From contig NC_018325.1 in assembly GCF_000234665.1 (NCBI RefSeq), positions 664,050 through 728,049 on the forward strand: DNA of 64,000 nt. Reading direction: 5' to 3'. The notes beneath the pieces were generated by a model. It was not told the DNA's origin and did not search any database. It was given only the letters and a program-made list of their open reading frames with translations. This stretch comes from Leishmania mexicana MHOM/GT/2001/U1103 (taxonomy: Eukaryota; Euglenozoa; Kinetoplastea; Trypanosomatida; Trypanosomatidae). A program made the position numbers and the translations under genes. This document shows positions 21,556 to 31,981 of this stretch, piece after piece (position 1 is the first letter of the stretch; each line of letters begins with the position of its first letter).

Positions 21556-22887
21556 TCAGTCCTTTGCCATGAGAGATACGCCGCTGGAGCCTGCAGGGTA
21601 GAGGCCGCGCTCGATAACCTGCGAAAGCCGGACTTTGACGTTCTCAGGAAGCGTGGAGTGGCGCAAAAGATGCTCGGCCGCCGTCAGTTTCAGTGACCGC
21701 ACGGCGACGTTCTCTTCGTGAGCACCGCTGCTCAAGAAGGACGCGCACACGGCACCCAACATTCGATTCAAACTCTCCTGCAGAAGGGCGGCGTTCGCTA
21801 CCCGCCAGAGAGCGAGGCGCACCATGTCGTCGGGGGAGGTGCGCATCTGCCACGCATCCAGCAACAAGTCTTTTGTGAAGAACGACACATTCATGTGCGG
21901 CGAGGTCAACATGGACAGCATCAGATTCAGCGTGGACAGCCGCAGGGAAGGAGAGGTGCTGGAGAGTCTCACCTGCAGTGTTTTGCATGGCAGCTGCCCT
22001 GTGACAGCGTCCCAGCCTGCTTGCGTCGAGGCCGCGGAGCCGAGAAGGTCGAAGATGGCCTCAGTGGCACTTTCATCCCTCTCGCTCGCCTCCACGGCTG
22101 GCATCACGGTAGACACGCAGGCGGCGGCATCGCGTTGCCCGTTCGCCTCGTGACGGAGCAGCGCAATGCTCCAAAAGCGGCACACATACGCGAAGCACAA
22201 GGAATCGTCGTTCGCGCGCAGGATTTCCATTGTGCGCTGCCGCAGCGCCGATGGCACGGCGACCGTGCGACACGCCACGCCACTGGCCACGGTATAGTTG
22301 GCTTGCAGCAGTGGGTCATTCTCGAATGAGTCCAGTGTGGCCTCGAACATGAAAGCAACCAGAGACGTCCACTGCTCCAGAAAGTCGCACATTGTTTTGT
22401 TTTCCGCTGACTCGATCGCATCGCAATCAAAGAGTCGAAGCACCTGCTCGTTGTGAAAGTTGGCGTCGAGGCAAGACCCGAGAAAAGCAGCCGCCTCGGC
22501 ATTGTCACCTGCAATGGTGACGAGTCGATAGAGCGTCCTTGACATGCTTGACGCGACTGCAGTATCGGCAGCCGCGGCGGACCGCACGATAAACTTTACG
22601 AGGAACTGAGCAGCAGGTGAAAATAGGACGACTTTGTTCTCTCTCGACGGTTGTGTGAACACATCCTCTAGCACTCGTCCGATAAGGTGAAAGACGTCTG
22701 CGTTACCGACCACCTCCATCTCCCCTACAAGTACACGTAGCGCGTGAGTTTCTGACGCATCCTCCAGCATGGCAACAATCTGCTGCGGCGTCAAAAGCTG
22801 CTGCAGCCGTTTCGTCGCATCACGTGATACCGCGATGTCGTCCGACGACACGTTGGTCGCCAGCTGGCGAAGATCGTCTGCGTCCAT
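21556..22887 (-). CDS. HEAT/ARM-type alpha-solenoid protein, candidate proteasome assembly chaperone PSMD5/S5b
   Basis: Predicted 443 aa from the ATG at 22,885-22,887 (MDADDLRQLA); the upstream open frame looks like UTR. The protein is all-helical with repeated helix pairs and few prolines, as in ARM/HEAT solenoids. The C-terminal third (VRLALWRVANAALLQESL, then VRSLKLTAAEHLLRHSTLPENVKVRLSQVI, then a short Gly/Ser tail) resembles in layout the end of S5b/PSMD5, which holds proteasome base subunits during assembly. I base this on remembered pattern, not alignment. The alternative is an unnamed kinetoplastid ARM protein. Confidence 0.7.
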   Translation of the reverse strand: MDADDLRQLATNVSSDDIAVSRDATKRLQQLLTPQQIVAMLEDASETHALRVLVGEMEVVGNADVFHLIGRVLEDVFTQPSRENKVVLFSPAAQFLVKFIVRSAAAADTAVASSMSRTLYRLVTIAGDNAEAAAFLGSCLDANFHNEQVLRLFDCDAIESAENKTMCDFLEQWTSLVAFMFEATLDSFENDPLLQANYTVASGVACRTVAVPSALRQRTMEILRANDDSLCFAYVCRFWSIALLRHEANGQRDAAACVSTVMPAVEASERDESATEAIFDLLGSAASTQAGWDAVTGQLPCKTLQVRLSSTSPSLRLSTLNLMLSMLTSPHMNVSFFTKDLLLDAWQMRTSPDDMVRLALWRVANAALLQESLNRMLGAVCASFLSSGAHEENVAVRSLKLTAAEHLLRHSTLPENVKVRLSQVIERGLYPAGSSGVSLMAKD

Positions 22888-23643
22888 CGCTGTTAAGTGC
22901 ACAAAAAGAGAGAAAGAGGCCTGGCTTTGGAAACGGTGCAGGCAGACGCGGATGCGTATCGGTGTGTGTTCGCAGGCGAACAAGCATCACGTCAGTGCGG
23001 TTGACGGCGTGTGACAGCAGCCGAGCAAAGGGAGCAGGGAGGAGGCCGTGAGGAGGCAGTGCAGCGAGTGAGTGTCTCAGAAAGGAGAAAATAAGGTGGC
23101 GGTCAGGCAGTTTGCCGTGGACAAAGAAACATGTGCTCGCTTGCGCATCTATTGCAACAACAGGCTCGCCAGCGCGCTCACACGGAAGATTGAAAAACTG
23201 TGAGCGGTACACAAAAATGCGATGTTTTACCTTGCAGAGGCAACCGTGCTGCACTCGTGGAGCCAATGGTGGATTGCTCTGCGCACATGTTACGTGGTGC
23301 GATGGAGCGAAGAATGCACACCCACGCACTCCTACGGAGAAATACACGAACGCTCTCCCGTGAGGGGGTGGGGGACGCCGAGAGAGGAGCACTGTCTCTA
23401 CGGAGAAACCAGAAGAAAACAAGAACAGCGAAGAGCCGTCGTTGGACAGAAGACGGCGAACTTCTCCACTCTCGTAGTGCGTGATATAGTACAGGTGAAA
23501 GAAGAGGAAATAAGGCGGCTCGGGGCGGCCATAAAACGGAGGCTGAAAGGCAAGCCACATCTGGCACACACACACGCACATATATATACATATATACGTC
23601 ATCACAAGGTCGATAGCAAAGAACTGCAAACAAAATGAGCGGA
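22888..23643. other. intergenic spacer
   Basis: No gene supported. It contains a TATATA/CACA stretch at about 23,566-23,598 and the 3' UTR of the MYND gene. Confidence 0.5.
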
Positions 23644-24093
23644 CTAGTGAGCGATTCTCGGCTGAAGGCGCGTCTGAGGTAGATACTGTTGTCCGCATCG
23701 AGAAGCATGGCAGCGGTGGCGTAGTCGCTGACAGGCAGCGCTGCAGTACCACTCGCGTCCACAACGAGGACACGGGAAGCACTTGTGGGAAAAGAGAAAG
23801 CAATAGTCGCACATGAGTGTTGCAAGATCGCCTGCTGAGGTGTTGGGCCCCGGGGCTTCCACCTCGTCAAGTGAGAGCGCCGTTTTTCGTGTCGCTCCGT
23901 CGTCGTCGTCGCTGCAGGTTAGTTTCTTTGGCGTCGTCAACCCCGTGTGTAGCGGCAACGATGACATTCGCTTCTCGAGTACACTCAGGCGGGCTTCTAT
24001 CCGTGCATTCTGTAGGTGCTGCTCGCGCACCAGTGCCTCTAAGGTGCTCAGTCCGAGATCCGCGATATCAGACTGGAAAAGCTGCTCCTCCAT
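23644..24093 (-). CDS. small MYND-type zinc-finger protein
   Basis: Predicted 149 aa from the ATG at 24,091-24,093; five more residues are open upstream from a GTG. Residues 15-45 form a short coiled coil (LEALVREQHLQNARIEARL). After a Ser/Asp-rich linker, residues 95-133 give C-x2-C, CPRC, YC-x3-C, then H and C in the spacing of a MYND finger (CDYC at 95, CPRC at 108, WYCSAAC at 115). MYND fingers bind proline-rich peptides and act as protein-protein adaptors. There is no SET or other catalytic domain, so its partner is unknown. Confidence 0.78.
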   Translation of the reverse strand: MEEQLFQSDIADLGLSTLEALVREQHLQNARIEARLSVLEKRMSSLPLHTGLTTPKKLTCSDDDDGATRKTALSLDEVEAPGPNTSAGDLATLMCDYCFLFSHKCFPCPRCGREWYCSAACQRLRHRCHASRCGQQYLPQTRLQPRIAH

Positions 24094-27000
24094 ACGCGAT
24101 GGGTTCACTTGGCTCTACACTCACCAAAATCCGGAGCTACAGCCAGCCGTTCTGCCACCTCGCATCAAGGAGAGTGAAAGGGGGCTGGGAAAATCAGAGG
24201 CTGCAGAATGCCCACTTGTCGCTGCGAAAGAGGACAAAGGGGACACGAAAACAAGGGGGAATCCAGTAGGAGGAGGCGAGAAGTGCACAAGACAAGTGGC
24301 GTTCCCAGGGGTGTGAATGTCTGTGTGTGTGTGTGTCTGTAGAGGTGGGGAAGGAAGGGAGGCTTTCGAAAAAAAAGGAGGCTGCCGCTGCATCACGTGC
24401 GAGAGCGCGGTGAGGATGGAGGAGAGATACAGACAAGAGGGAAAAGACGGAGAGTAAAAGAGCTCACGCTGTATGGCATTTAACACCGCATCCAAGCTCA
24501 CTGGTGTGGCTCTCCCCGCTTCACCAGCTCCGTCAACGTAACTAGTAAGCGCTAGGCACGTACACACCAAGCAAAACAGAAAGCAATACAGCGCCGCCCC
24601 AGGACGAGGTAGCAGGTACATAACATGGCGCTGACGGGTGGAAGAGGGGGAAGGGCGGAAGCAGTCTCTCAACAAAGAGCGCGAAACCGCCACGGTCAGA
24701 TGACACTTTCGTGTTAGAAAGAGCGCACGTAGACTCGCATCTGTTGCTACGCGGGTGGAGAGGGGTACGTGCAGCGGCAAGGGGGAAGCAAAGGTGTTTT
24801 GTGTGCGCCCTTCTTCACCTCTACCCTGCCCACCCGCTCACTAGTCTTCTTCCACCTCACTCTCACTTGCGAGGCCTTCACTTGTTTGCATCCTCTGAAG
24901 AAGGGTATCTTTACTACGACAGTGCACGAACAACTATATTGATGGAGAAACCCGAAAAGCAACAGCCTTAGTGGGCATAGAATCACGAAAACCAAAAAAA
25001 TGTACAGGGTAAGAGGCCTTACGTATCAGAGAATCAATCTTTCCCCCACCCTCCCTCCTTCCCTCTTCTAGCTCGTACCCTGTCGTATTCTACTTGGAGG
25101 CATCGCCATTTACCTTCTTCCCTCACTGCCCGTCAATGTCAACCTCGCCGCTCGCTGCTGCTGCTGTACATAACAGCTCAGCTGCCCGATGCGGCATGGG
25201 CCCTACTCCGCTCAACCAGGCGAGCGGCCCACAGTAGAGCACTCTCGAGAGAGAGCGAACGGAAGAAACGGACGGGAGAGAAAAAAGCGGGGAGGAGGAG
25301 GACGGGAAGGACACACAAAACAGAACGTAAATAGGACGTAAACAGCAAAGGACATACCTCGAGGAGGTCGGAGGGGAGCGCGTGCGCGGCACAAAAGTAC
25401 GCCAGCGTGCGTCGTGTACGGTGGCTCTCAAAATGAGAGACAAAACAGCAAAACAAACAAAGAAAACGTCCCACAGAGGGATGGGGGAGCGAGTGTATGC
25501 AACAACAATCCGAAAAGAGAGATAAAAAATACAAAGGACATCCACTGAATCTCCCTCTTCTCACAGCAGTGAGATCAAGAAGGACGGAAGCAGAGAGGGC
25601 GGGAACAACACAGCCCATCACAGCTTCGTGCATGCGTCTTCGCATGTCGTGCACAGGTGCGTGCACAACACTTTCAGCGGCGCAGACTTGCGAACAAGCA
25701 CACATGTAAAGACTCTTAGAAAGGGAGAGGGAGGGGAGGGGCAGAGAGAAGGCACGAAAAGAGGGAAAAGTAAGGCTGTGTAGATAAGGCAGAAGAAGCC
25801 GAAAAAAAAAAAACAAAAAAAAAAACAGCGGAGCTGGTACGATGGGGTGAGTAATCTGAGGGTTGTGTAAAAGGGTTCGAGAGAAAGCAGCTCACTGCGA
25901 GAAATCTAGATGTATATCTGTGATGGGTTGCTCATGTTCAGCACGCCATAGCGCGAGCGACGCTCACCAATACGCGCAACACTCCAGGCATCGGACACCG
26001 TCGTTAGTCGCTCTTGCTCCTTACTCAACTTGCTTGCCTCTGCTCTCTCTGTCGCTAAGTCTCGGCGTCGTCTGCCTTTCTCCTTGTTTTTTCTTGTGCG
26101 TGAGTGAACCCCTCGCTTAGCCTTCGGCTCCCATTCCCGCCATCATCTGTCTGTCCCCCAGCCCATCCCCTCAGCTTCACCTGCCCGCTATCCCTCCCTC
26201 ACCCGCGGCGAGGGAGGGGGACATGCAGTTTCTGTTCCAGTGTCGTGCTCCTTGAGAATTAAAATTGATTTCCATGCTGTTGTGTGTGTGTGTGCTCTCT
26301 TTTCCCTGCCGTTGTGTTCATAGCGATGATCCGCACGCACACAAATCCCTCCACCACAGCCACAACCACAAACTCTATCACATACGAGGAGAGCCAATTG
26401 CGTCGCAGCTGTGACACCAGCACACGAGAGAGGGGCAATCAGATAGACTGCAACACGAGCCAGATGTGCTCAGCAGGAGCAGAGTCGAAAAAGTGAGAAT
26501 CAGACGAGGTGGTGGAGATTCACCGTTTTAAAAAAAGTGCTGCTGGTAAAGTGGGAGGTATTGTGAAAGATTCACCCACACGCGGCGCAATACACCGTTC
26601 GTGCTGGTCACCCCGCACTTTCCCTCCCTTACCCCACCCGCCTACACTTCCACACCCACTTCGGGCAAAAAAAATCTGATCAAGGAGCAAAAAAAAGGTG
26701 GAAAATGAGAGGGGAGAACGCAAATAAAAAGTAAAATAGTTTTCTGTATGGGCACGTGCGTGTGCGTGTGTGCTTGTATGTGGTTATGTGTATTTCTGTC
26801 CGCGTCTCAGTTTACGCAATAGAGGACACATAGAGAGAACGACTTCTTGAGCATTCACATTCATAGAGAGGCACGCAAGGCAGCGCAGGCTGCTCAACAA
26901 AGACTCTGTGCAACCTAAGGCGCGTGTGATGGCCTCCGACACATCCACAGCAACACACGAATTCGCCCTCTGTGTACGGTGTGTATGGCTGTATGCGTGG

Positions 27001-27470
27001 GTCTGTGAGAGGCACTCATCACCACAGAAACAAAAAAAAGCACGTGAACAAAACACGTGCATACGCGTGTCAGTATGCGTCTTTGAAAGCAAGCGAGGAA
27101 GAGAGCTAGAATGGGGCCAGGACTAAACAACCACTGCAGGATAGACTTAGGAAAACTAAAAGAGAGAGCAGACACGAATACGGCAAAGGTCCGTTGATGC
27201 CGTGGAACTCCTTCCTCATTTCCGCTCGACCACTCCTTCCTCCCTCCTTCACCTCCTTCCATTCCACGCGACTGCATGGCATTGATAAAGCAACAAAAAT
27301 ACAAAAATAAAAAAGACATAATCAGTGGAAAAGGCGCACACACACACGCGAGACGCACATATGTTTGCTTCTCCTTGAAAAGAAGAATGTACACACTATA
27401 CAGTGATAGAAGAGAAATGTTTTGTCAGTGTGTCTATCATAGAGCATGGCCTCACCTCCACGCTACTCTC
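24094..27470. other. long spacer, presumed PUF 3' UTR and MYND 5' region
   Basis: With the adjoining retroposon copy and PUF 3' end, this makes a gap of about 4.4 kb between coding genes, the longest in the window. I see no convincing gene. A minus-strand frame starting at about 24,621 opens with a signal-peptide-like segment (MYLLPRPGAALYCFLFCLV), but its second half is translated pyrimidine tract. A GT repeat (about 24,321-24,340), a poly(A)-like block (25,801-25,827) and many purine runs are present. Several cryptic splice tracts could fit, so a small unrecognised gene is not excluded. Confidence 0.45.
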
Positions 27471-27968
27471 GCCCTGTCACAGGCGCATCGCGTAGTGCGA
27501 AGCAGCCGTAGACATGCGTTAGTCCAATGTGAACTCACTCACATGAGCATGGCCTCTACCTCAAGCCCCACCCACCGCCCGCTCTGCAGGTCGCCTCACA
27601 GCCGCTCCTATCATGCCAGTCGCCACCCCGTGCGTCCCCCTCGAGGTCACCTCAGGCCCCCCCACCAGTGGACAGCCAGAGGGCCGGGTGAGACGCGCTC
27701 GAGTCACGTTGGCATTTCGCCCATCACATGGGTGACACAAACGTGTTCGCTGTGGCAGGTCTCTCCGATGCAACACCATCTATGACATGACCTCCAGCAT
27801 CAGCAGCAATGAACCGCCCTGACCTCTCCACGTCGTAGGCGCGTGACCCTGTCACCACCAGAACTGGCTCGGCATCGGCACAGTATAGGTGCTGCTGGGC
27901 TTCCTCCCACACGCACAGTGGGTACTGGACCCTGAGATACCACGCTGAGGTGTCCCGCGTCGTCAGGG
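27471..27968 (-). mobile_element. SIDER-like retroposon copy (copy A), inverted partner of the copy at 40.5 kb
   Basis: Read on the minus strand from 27,968 down, this matches the plus-strand element at 40,548-41,045 nearly base for base; I saw no difference in the translated frames that overlap it. It starts exactly at CCCTGACGACGCGGG, the trypanosomatid retroposon 5' hallmark (Pr77 type). It ends at the GTCACAGG block and lacks the further 3' tail present in the other two copies. It is non-coding and lies sense-oriented in the 3' UTR of the PUF gene. SIDER2 elements in 3' UTRs are known to lower mRNA abundance in Leishmania. Confidence 0.85.
27896..27968 (-). ncRNA. Pr77-like hallmark with HDV-type ribozyme fold (copy A)
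   Basis: Same sequence as the fold described at 40,548-40,622, on the opposite strand. The helix strands CCCTGA and TCAGGG are seen on + as TCAGGG at 27,963-27,968 and CCCTGA at 27,930-27,935. The predicted cleavage point is the element's first base. The fold is drawn by hand, so activity is inferred. Confidence 0.5.
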
Positions 27969-28514
27969 TACAAGAGAGAGGGGAGACACAAAGAAGGAAG
28001 GGGCGAGATCAGGTGAAATTGAGCCCACCAAAAAAAAAGTCGTCAAACGAAGAAGGTACAACAGAATACATCGCTAATGACTTCCACGTACACATATTTA
28101 CGCACATTTAAACGCACAAGATGTGCAAACGCACCGCTATCACTCAGCTCGAACTCTGCCACCTCTCGCATGGGCAGGAGGCGGCTTTCTCACCGTTTCC
28201 CCGTCTCTTTCTTTTTCGTTGCCACGCCGCTTGCCCACCCCTCAGTGGCAAAAAGTCATGCGGAGAGGTAGGGAGCACCTCAGACAATACTCATGGCGCG
28301 CGGCTGTCATGACCAGCGCCACTCGATTGATCGTTGCGTGCCTCCTTCAGCTGCTTCGCTTTTTTTGGGGGGGGGAGGGAGGGGGCAGTGAGTTTCGTCG
28401 TGGTGAAGATGCCCGCAGCGCTTGAAGACGCTCGAACGGGCATGTGAAGGCGCTTTCGCTTTCGTCGCTCACATCCAGCCTTCCGCACCGACAACAGCAC
28501 TACGGTGCCCGCCA
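27969..28514. other. PUF proximal 3' UTR
   Basis: Between the PUF stop codon and retroposon copy A. It contains a run of ten G after T7 near 28,363-28,381. No gene seen. Confidence 0.5.
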
Positions 28515-30221
28515 TCATGTGGGGTGATTATAAGGCTGCTGCCGATCTTTACCACCTACGTACTGCCGTCCGTGGTTGGGGGAGCGGTCGAACTTGCCGT
28601 TTGGGCTGCCCCCGCCCCCTTGGCGAGCGTCAATTTCGCAGTCTCGGGGCGCGTGGAAGTTGCTGCTCTCGATCTTCCGGGCAACAGCCTCCATCTTGCC
28701 CTCCATCTTCTTGGCGTACGGTGCGTTCTTGATCAACGGCATAAAAGGGCGAATGGCGTTCACGAGCTGCTCTGCCTGCGCCGGCGCGTTTATCGTGAGC
28801 GCTGTCTGCAGGACATAATTGCCGTAGTCGTCTTGAATGAGGTGGGAGATGATCCCCGGGTTGCACATCTCCTCCATGTACATTACTTGTACTGGCCTCG
28901 AGGCACCACGCAGCACCTTCTCCATCACGTTGGAGCTGAACTTGTTCATGGATAGATGCACCAGGTGGGGAAGGAAAGCAAAGGCGATGGTGTCGTTTAT
29001 CTTGCTGTCGTGCGCCTCCAGCACGTACTGGAGGACGTAGTTGCCAAATGGATCCTGGACAATTTGCAAACAGCAAGCCAGCACCTGATCGACAAGGGCA
29101 GCCTTTTGCCGCGGTGACGCGTGTTCGAGAGACCGCTGCAGCACGCAGCAACCCTGCTTGTTCTTAGCAATTGACACGCAGTCCGTCGACACTGCCCTGT
29201 AGATGTACTCCTTGTCGTCAAAGTCGAAGCGCTGAAGCACTTTCTGAATCACATGGTTCCCGTGTGCATCCTTGACTAGCCGAACAACATCCTTGGCGAG
29301 CGCCTCGCAAATGATCTCTGTCTCCTCCCGCGTCGAGATCGTCTCGATCATCTTCTGAACGCTAAATGTGCCATGCGGCGTGAGGGATATCATGCAAATC
29401 TGTGGCGCTGCCACGATGGCGACCTTGTATCGCACATCATCTGGCATGATGTCAAACAGCTTTTGAATGAGAAAATTTGCGTACTGGTCTGTCATCAGTT
29501 CCCCCACATGCGGAATGATTTCGTCCATCATCACCTGCAACGTCTCGGGATCGCAGTTCGTGTCCAGCCATCGCTGCAGATAGCGGCACCCGTGCTGATC
29601 CTTCGCGGTTTCGTAAACCCTGCCTCGCAGGCTGTCGGCGGTGAGGGCACCGCTTTGGGAGTACTTGCTACCATTTCCTGACCAGTCGCCGTAGCCGCCA
29701 CCTACCATCATGTCCTGCGAGGCGAGCACCTCCTGCATGATCAGCTCAGGCATCGGCATACTATTCAATTCTGTGGCCATCATGTGGTCCATCTGTCCCG
29801 TACCCATACCCCGCTTTCTCGCGCCAGGAGAGAGGGCGCAAGTCTCACTACTGCCCATGATCTTTGGTTTACGGTCGCAGTGGCCACTGTAACTGCCGTT
29901 GAAGCGATTGTTGCAGCGGCGCTGCTGTGGACTCTGAGCAGGCGTGTACGGAATGCCGAGGCTGTGGAAGGAAGAGTTGGTTGGCGTGTGGATCTGTGGC
30001 TGCCATGGGACAGTATTCGTGAGTTGGTGCTTGATGGGCGAGCTCAGCTCCGCAGCAGTCAGCGGAGACGGCGTCGAAAAGACCTGCGAGCTCTTGGTGT
30101 ACTTTCCAGTGGGCTTTGGCTGCTGCACACTCTCCTCCGTGTGCACCACGTACTGCAAGATCTCCTCGAGATTATCGTACCCCTCCGTCTTGTACTCATC
30201 CTCGTGCACCGTCCAGGCCAT
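28515..30221 (-). CDS. PUF3: PUF (Pumilio) RNA-binding protein
   Basis: Predicted 568 aa from the ATG at 30,219-30,221. The first 190 or so residues are Ser/Asn/Gln-rich and disordered. Eight Puf repeats follow at about 190-500, with recognition cores HGCRYLQ, YANFLIQ, HGTFSVQ, HGNHVIQ, QGCCVLQ, FGNYVLQ, FSSNVME and YGNYVLQ. By the established repeat code, repeats 8-5 (N-Y-Q, S-N-E, N-Y-Q, C-Q) read U, G, U, A, so a UGUA-type 3' UTR target is expected. The Gly/Pro/Arg-rich tail ends PYNHPT. The symbol rests on remembered position next to the MCUb gene in T. brucei, so treat it as tentative; the family call is firm. Its own 3' UTR carries SIDER copy A. Confidence 0.92.
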   Translation of the reverse strand: MAWTVHEDEYKTEGYDNLEEILQYVVHTEESVQQPKPTGKYTKSSQVFSTPSPLTAAELSSPIKHQLTNTVPWQPQIHTPTNSSFHSLGIPYTPAQSPQQRRCNNRFNGSYSGHCDRKPKIMGSSETCALSPGARKRGMGTGQMDHMMATELNSMPMPELIMQEVLASQDMMVGGGYGDWSGNGSKYSQSGALTADSLRGRVYETAKDQHGCRYLQRWLDTNCDPETLQVMMDEIIPHVGELMTDQYANFLIQKLFDIMPDDVRYKVAIVAAPQICMISLTPHGTFSVQKMIETISTREETEIICEALAKDVVRLVKDAHGNHVIQKVLQRFDFDDKEYIYRAVSTDCVSIAKNKQGCCVLQRSLEHASPRQKAALVDQVLACCLQIVQDPFGNYVLQYVLEAHDSKINDTIAFAFLPHLVHLSMNKFSSNVMEKVLRGASRPVQVMYMEEMCNPGIISHLIQDDYGNYVLQTALTINAPAQAEQLVNAIRPFMPLIKNAPYAKKMEGKMEAVARKIESSNFHAPRDCEIDARQGGGGSPNGKFDRSPNHGRQYVGGKDRQQPYNHPT

Positions 30222-30785
30222 TTCGGATCACGAGCACGTTGCCGTTTCCGCACGATGCGCGCTTACCCTAAAATAAAAAGACACTCAATATAAAAAAAGA
30301 TGTGAACAACACGAACGCAGATAAAGATCAAAGCAGAGAGGGGCAAGCGCGTCCTCAGGCGACTACCGTAACGGTGCGGCTTGCGTCCGCATCGATGGAA
30401 GAGAAGATACGAAGGGGAAAGGGAAAACAAAAGCGCAAAGCAGAGAATAAAAAACGCACGAGGAGGAGTGTGAGACCTAAAAGCTGGAACATTCATGGGG
30501 CAATAAATGGGTCACAAACACATATGCATCAGAAAAAGAGCCTAGCTGTAGGCCGAGGTGAGGAAGTATGCTTCTTTTCTGTGTTGCTAAATCCTGAATC
30601 AAGTCGTCGACGCGTTTTTTTCGAGCTGCAGCCACTGATAGCTTTCAGGTGCTTCTCTACTGTGTCATTTGACGTATTTCTTTTTGACCTGCAGTCACTA
30701 CTGTACAGTGGGCCCTTTAAACGAAGGCGAGGCTCACAAAGCACATAAACAAATACACACGCACATGTATTCAACAATTCAGGGC
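30222..30785. other. intergenic spacer with PUF splice tract
   Basis: The purine block at about 30,403-30,466 (long pyrimidine tract on the minus strand) is a strong candidate for the PUF trans-splice site. The rest is the 3' UTR of the MCU-family gene. No gene seen. Confidence 0.55.
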
Positions 30786-31541
30786 TCAGGATTGGCATGC
30801 GCAAGTGCTCTTTTTCTTCACAGCCGCCTCAACCAGCTTTGAAACGCGCTCATCGTCAAGTGACACGACAGCCTGCAGCTCCTGCATGGCTTTCATCTCA
30901 CGTATCGCCTTGTCGGCGTCCACACGCAGTATGCCAAGTTCTCGCATGAGGAGGTGTGGCAGAAAACTGTCGTCGACACTTTCGTATGAGTGCTCAGTGC
31001 GAAAGTAGAGAAAGTAGGCGTATGAGCACAGCGCCGTTGCAGTCGTAACAAAAAAGGTGACTGGCTCCATCACATCCCACCCGTACACCTGGAACGTCAG
31101 GTACGCTAGCACTAGCATCTGAGTACCGCTGCCGAGTGCTGTGAACGCCCAGAACTCTCTCTCGCGGCGCACCGCCTTCTCCGCCGCTGGTAAACTTTGC
31201 CTATGGAATGCGCCAAGAGATTCAGATAGCGCGTGGTACAAATTCCCGAATGTTTTGCTTGTTGCCGGTACAAGAGGGAGCCCACTTTTCAGATGCACCG
31301 CATCGACGACAGCCTTGACGTCAGTGTACACGTAATCATCCACCTCCACAATCATCTTCGCGCGTTTGAGAGTGTCTATGTACTTCACCGCCTCGGCGTC
31401 TGTCATCTGAAACTGTGATGGGGTCAGCTTCCCTTGTGTCAAAAGAGCGACAAAGGCATCCTTCGGAAGTATCTTCTTGCCGCAGAGGTCAATCGCGCAG
31501 CGCGCAAACAAAGCCTTGCGCAGAAAGGTCTCGGTAACCAT
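30786..31541 (-). CDS. MCUb: mitochondrial calcium uniporter family subunit (MCUb-type)
   Basis: Predicted 251 aa from the ATG at 31,539-31,541. Two hydrophobic segments at about 129-153 and 161-180 flank the pore signature WDVMEPVT (155-162), the family's W-D-x-x-E-P-V-T selectivity-filter motif with D156 and E159. It forms the Ca2+ channel of the inner mitochondrial membrane. The N-terminal domain (30-120) is the matrix-facing part; a basic start (MVTETFLRKALFARC) fits import. Trypanosomatids carry several MCU paralogues in hetero-oligomers. I call this MCUb from its short length and its neighbours, with moderate confidence. The C terminus ends KKKSTCACQS. Confidence 0.9.
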   Translation of the reverse strand: MVTETFLRKALFARCAIDLCGKKILPKDAFVALLTQGKLTPSQFQMTDAEAVKYIDTLKRAKMIVEVDDYVYTDVKAVVDAVHLKSGLPLVPATSKTFGNLYHALSESLGAFHRQSLPAAEKAVRREREFWAFTALGSGTQMLVLAYLTFQVYGWDVMEPVTFFVTTATALCSYAYFLYFRTEHSYESVDDSFLPHLLMRELGILRVDADKAIREMKAMQELQAVVSLDDERVSKLVEAAVKKKSTCACQS

Positions 31542-31981
31542 CGCGTCCAGGCGACCGCACTAGATCGAAGGGAATGAATGCTGGTGGGCAAAAGAGAATC
31601 AAAAAAAAAAAAAACAGAAGAGGAAGAAGGATTTATCAAGTGATGGAGGAGCTTGACAGCGGACTATGAGAGGCGAGCGCAGAAACCTGCTTGGTGCCAG
31701 CACACGCAGAAAGTGAACAAATTTCAAATGCATAAGCACAGAGCATTTGGATCCTCACAAGACAAAGCAGTCTTGTCACGGAGCAGGCTTTTCACCTTTT
31801 CTTCGCGACACATGCTAAAGCGCAACGTGAGTGTCAGGCACGGGACGAAAGTGGACGGTGATTGTGGCGACTTGACCAGAAACTACTTGAAATAGAAGAC
31901 ACTTTCCACAGCACAACCCTTTGTTGCACGACACTGAAGTTCATATACTTTCCGCTATGCAACACTATATGCATGACCACA
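31542..31981. other. intergenic spacer
   Basis: A14 run at about 31,601-31,614, followed by AGAAGAGGAAGAAGG on + (a long pyrimidine tract on the minus strand): probable splice signal of the MCU gene. No gene seen. Confidence 0.55.

Noticed and set aside
24121..24621. Minus-strand frame with a signal-peptide-like start (166 codons)
   Set aside because: Its second half is translated pyrimidine tract and low-complexity UTR; no domain or conserved-looking segment.
25178..25816. Minus-strand 212-codon frame rich in Leu and Ser
   Set aside because: Translates pyrimidine-rich spacer DNA; no domain and no codon bias typical of the neighbours.
27276..27785. 169-codon plus-strand frame overlapping retroposon copy A
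   Set aside because: Antisense to a non-coding retroposon and UTR; its similarity to the frame at 40.7-41.0 kb is due to the repeat.
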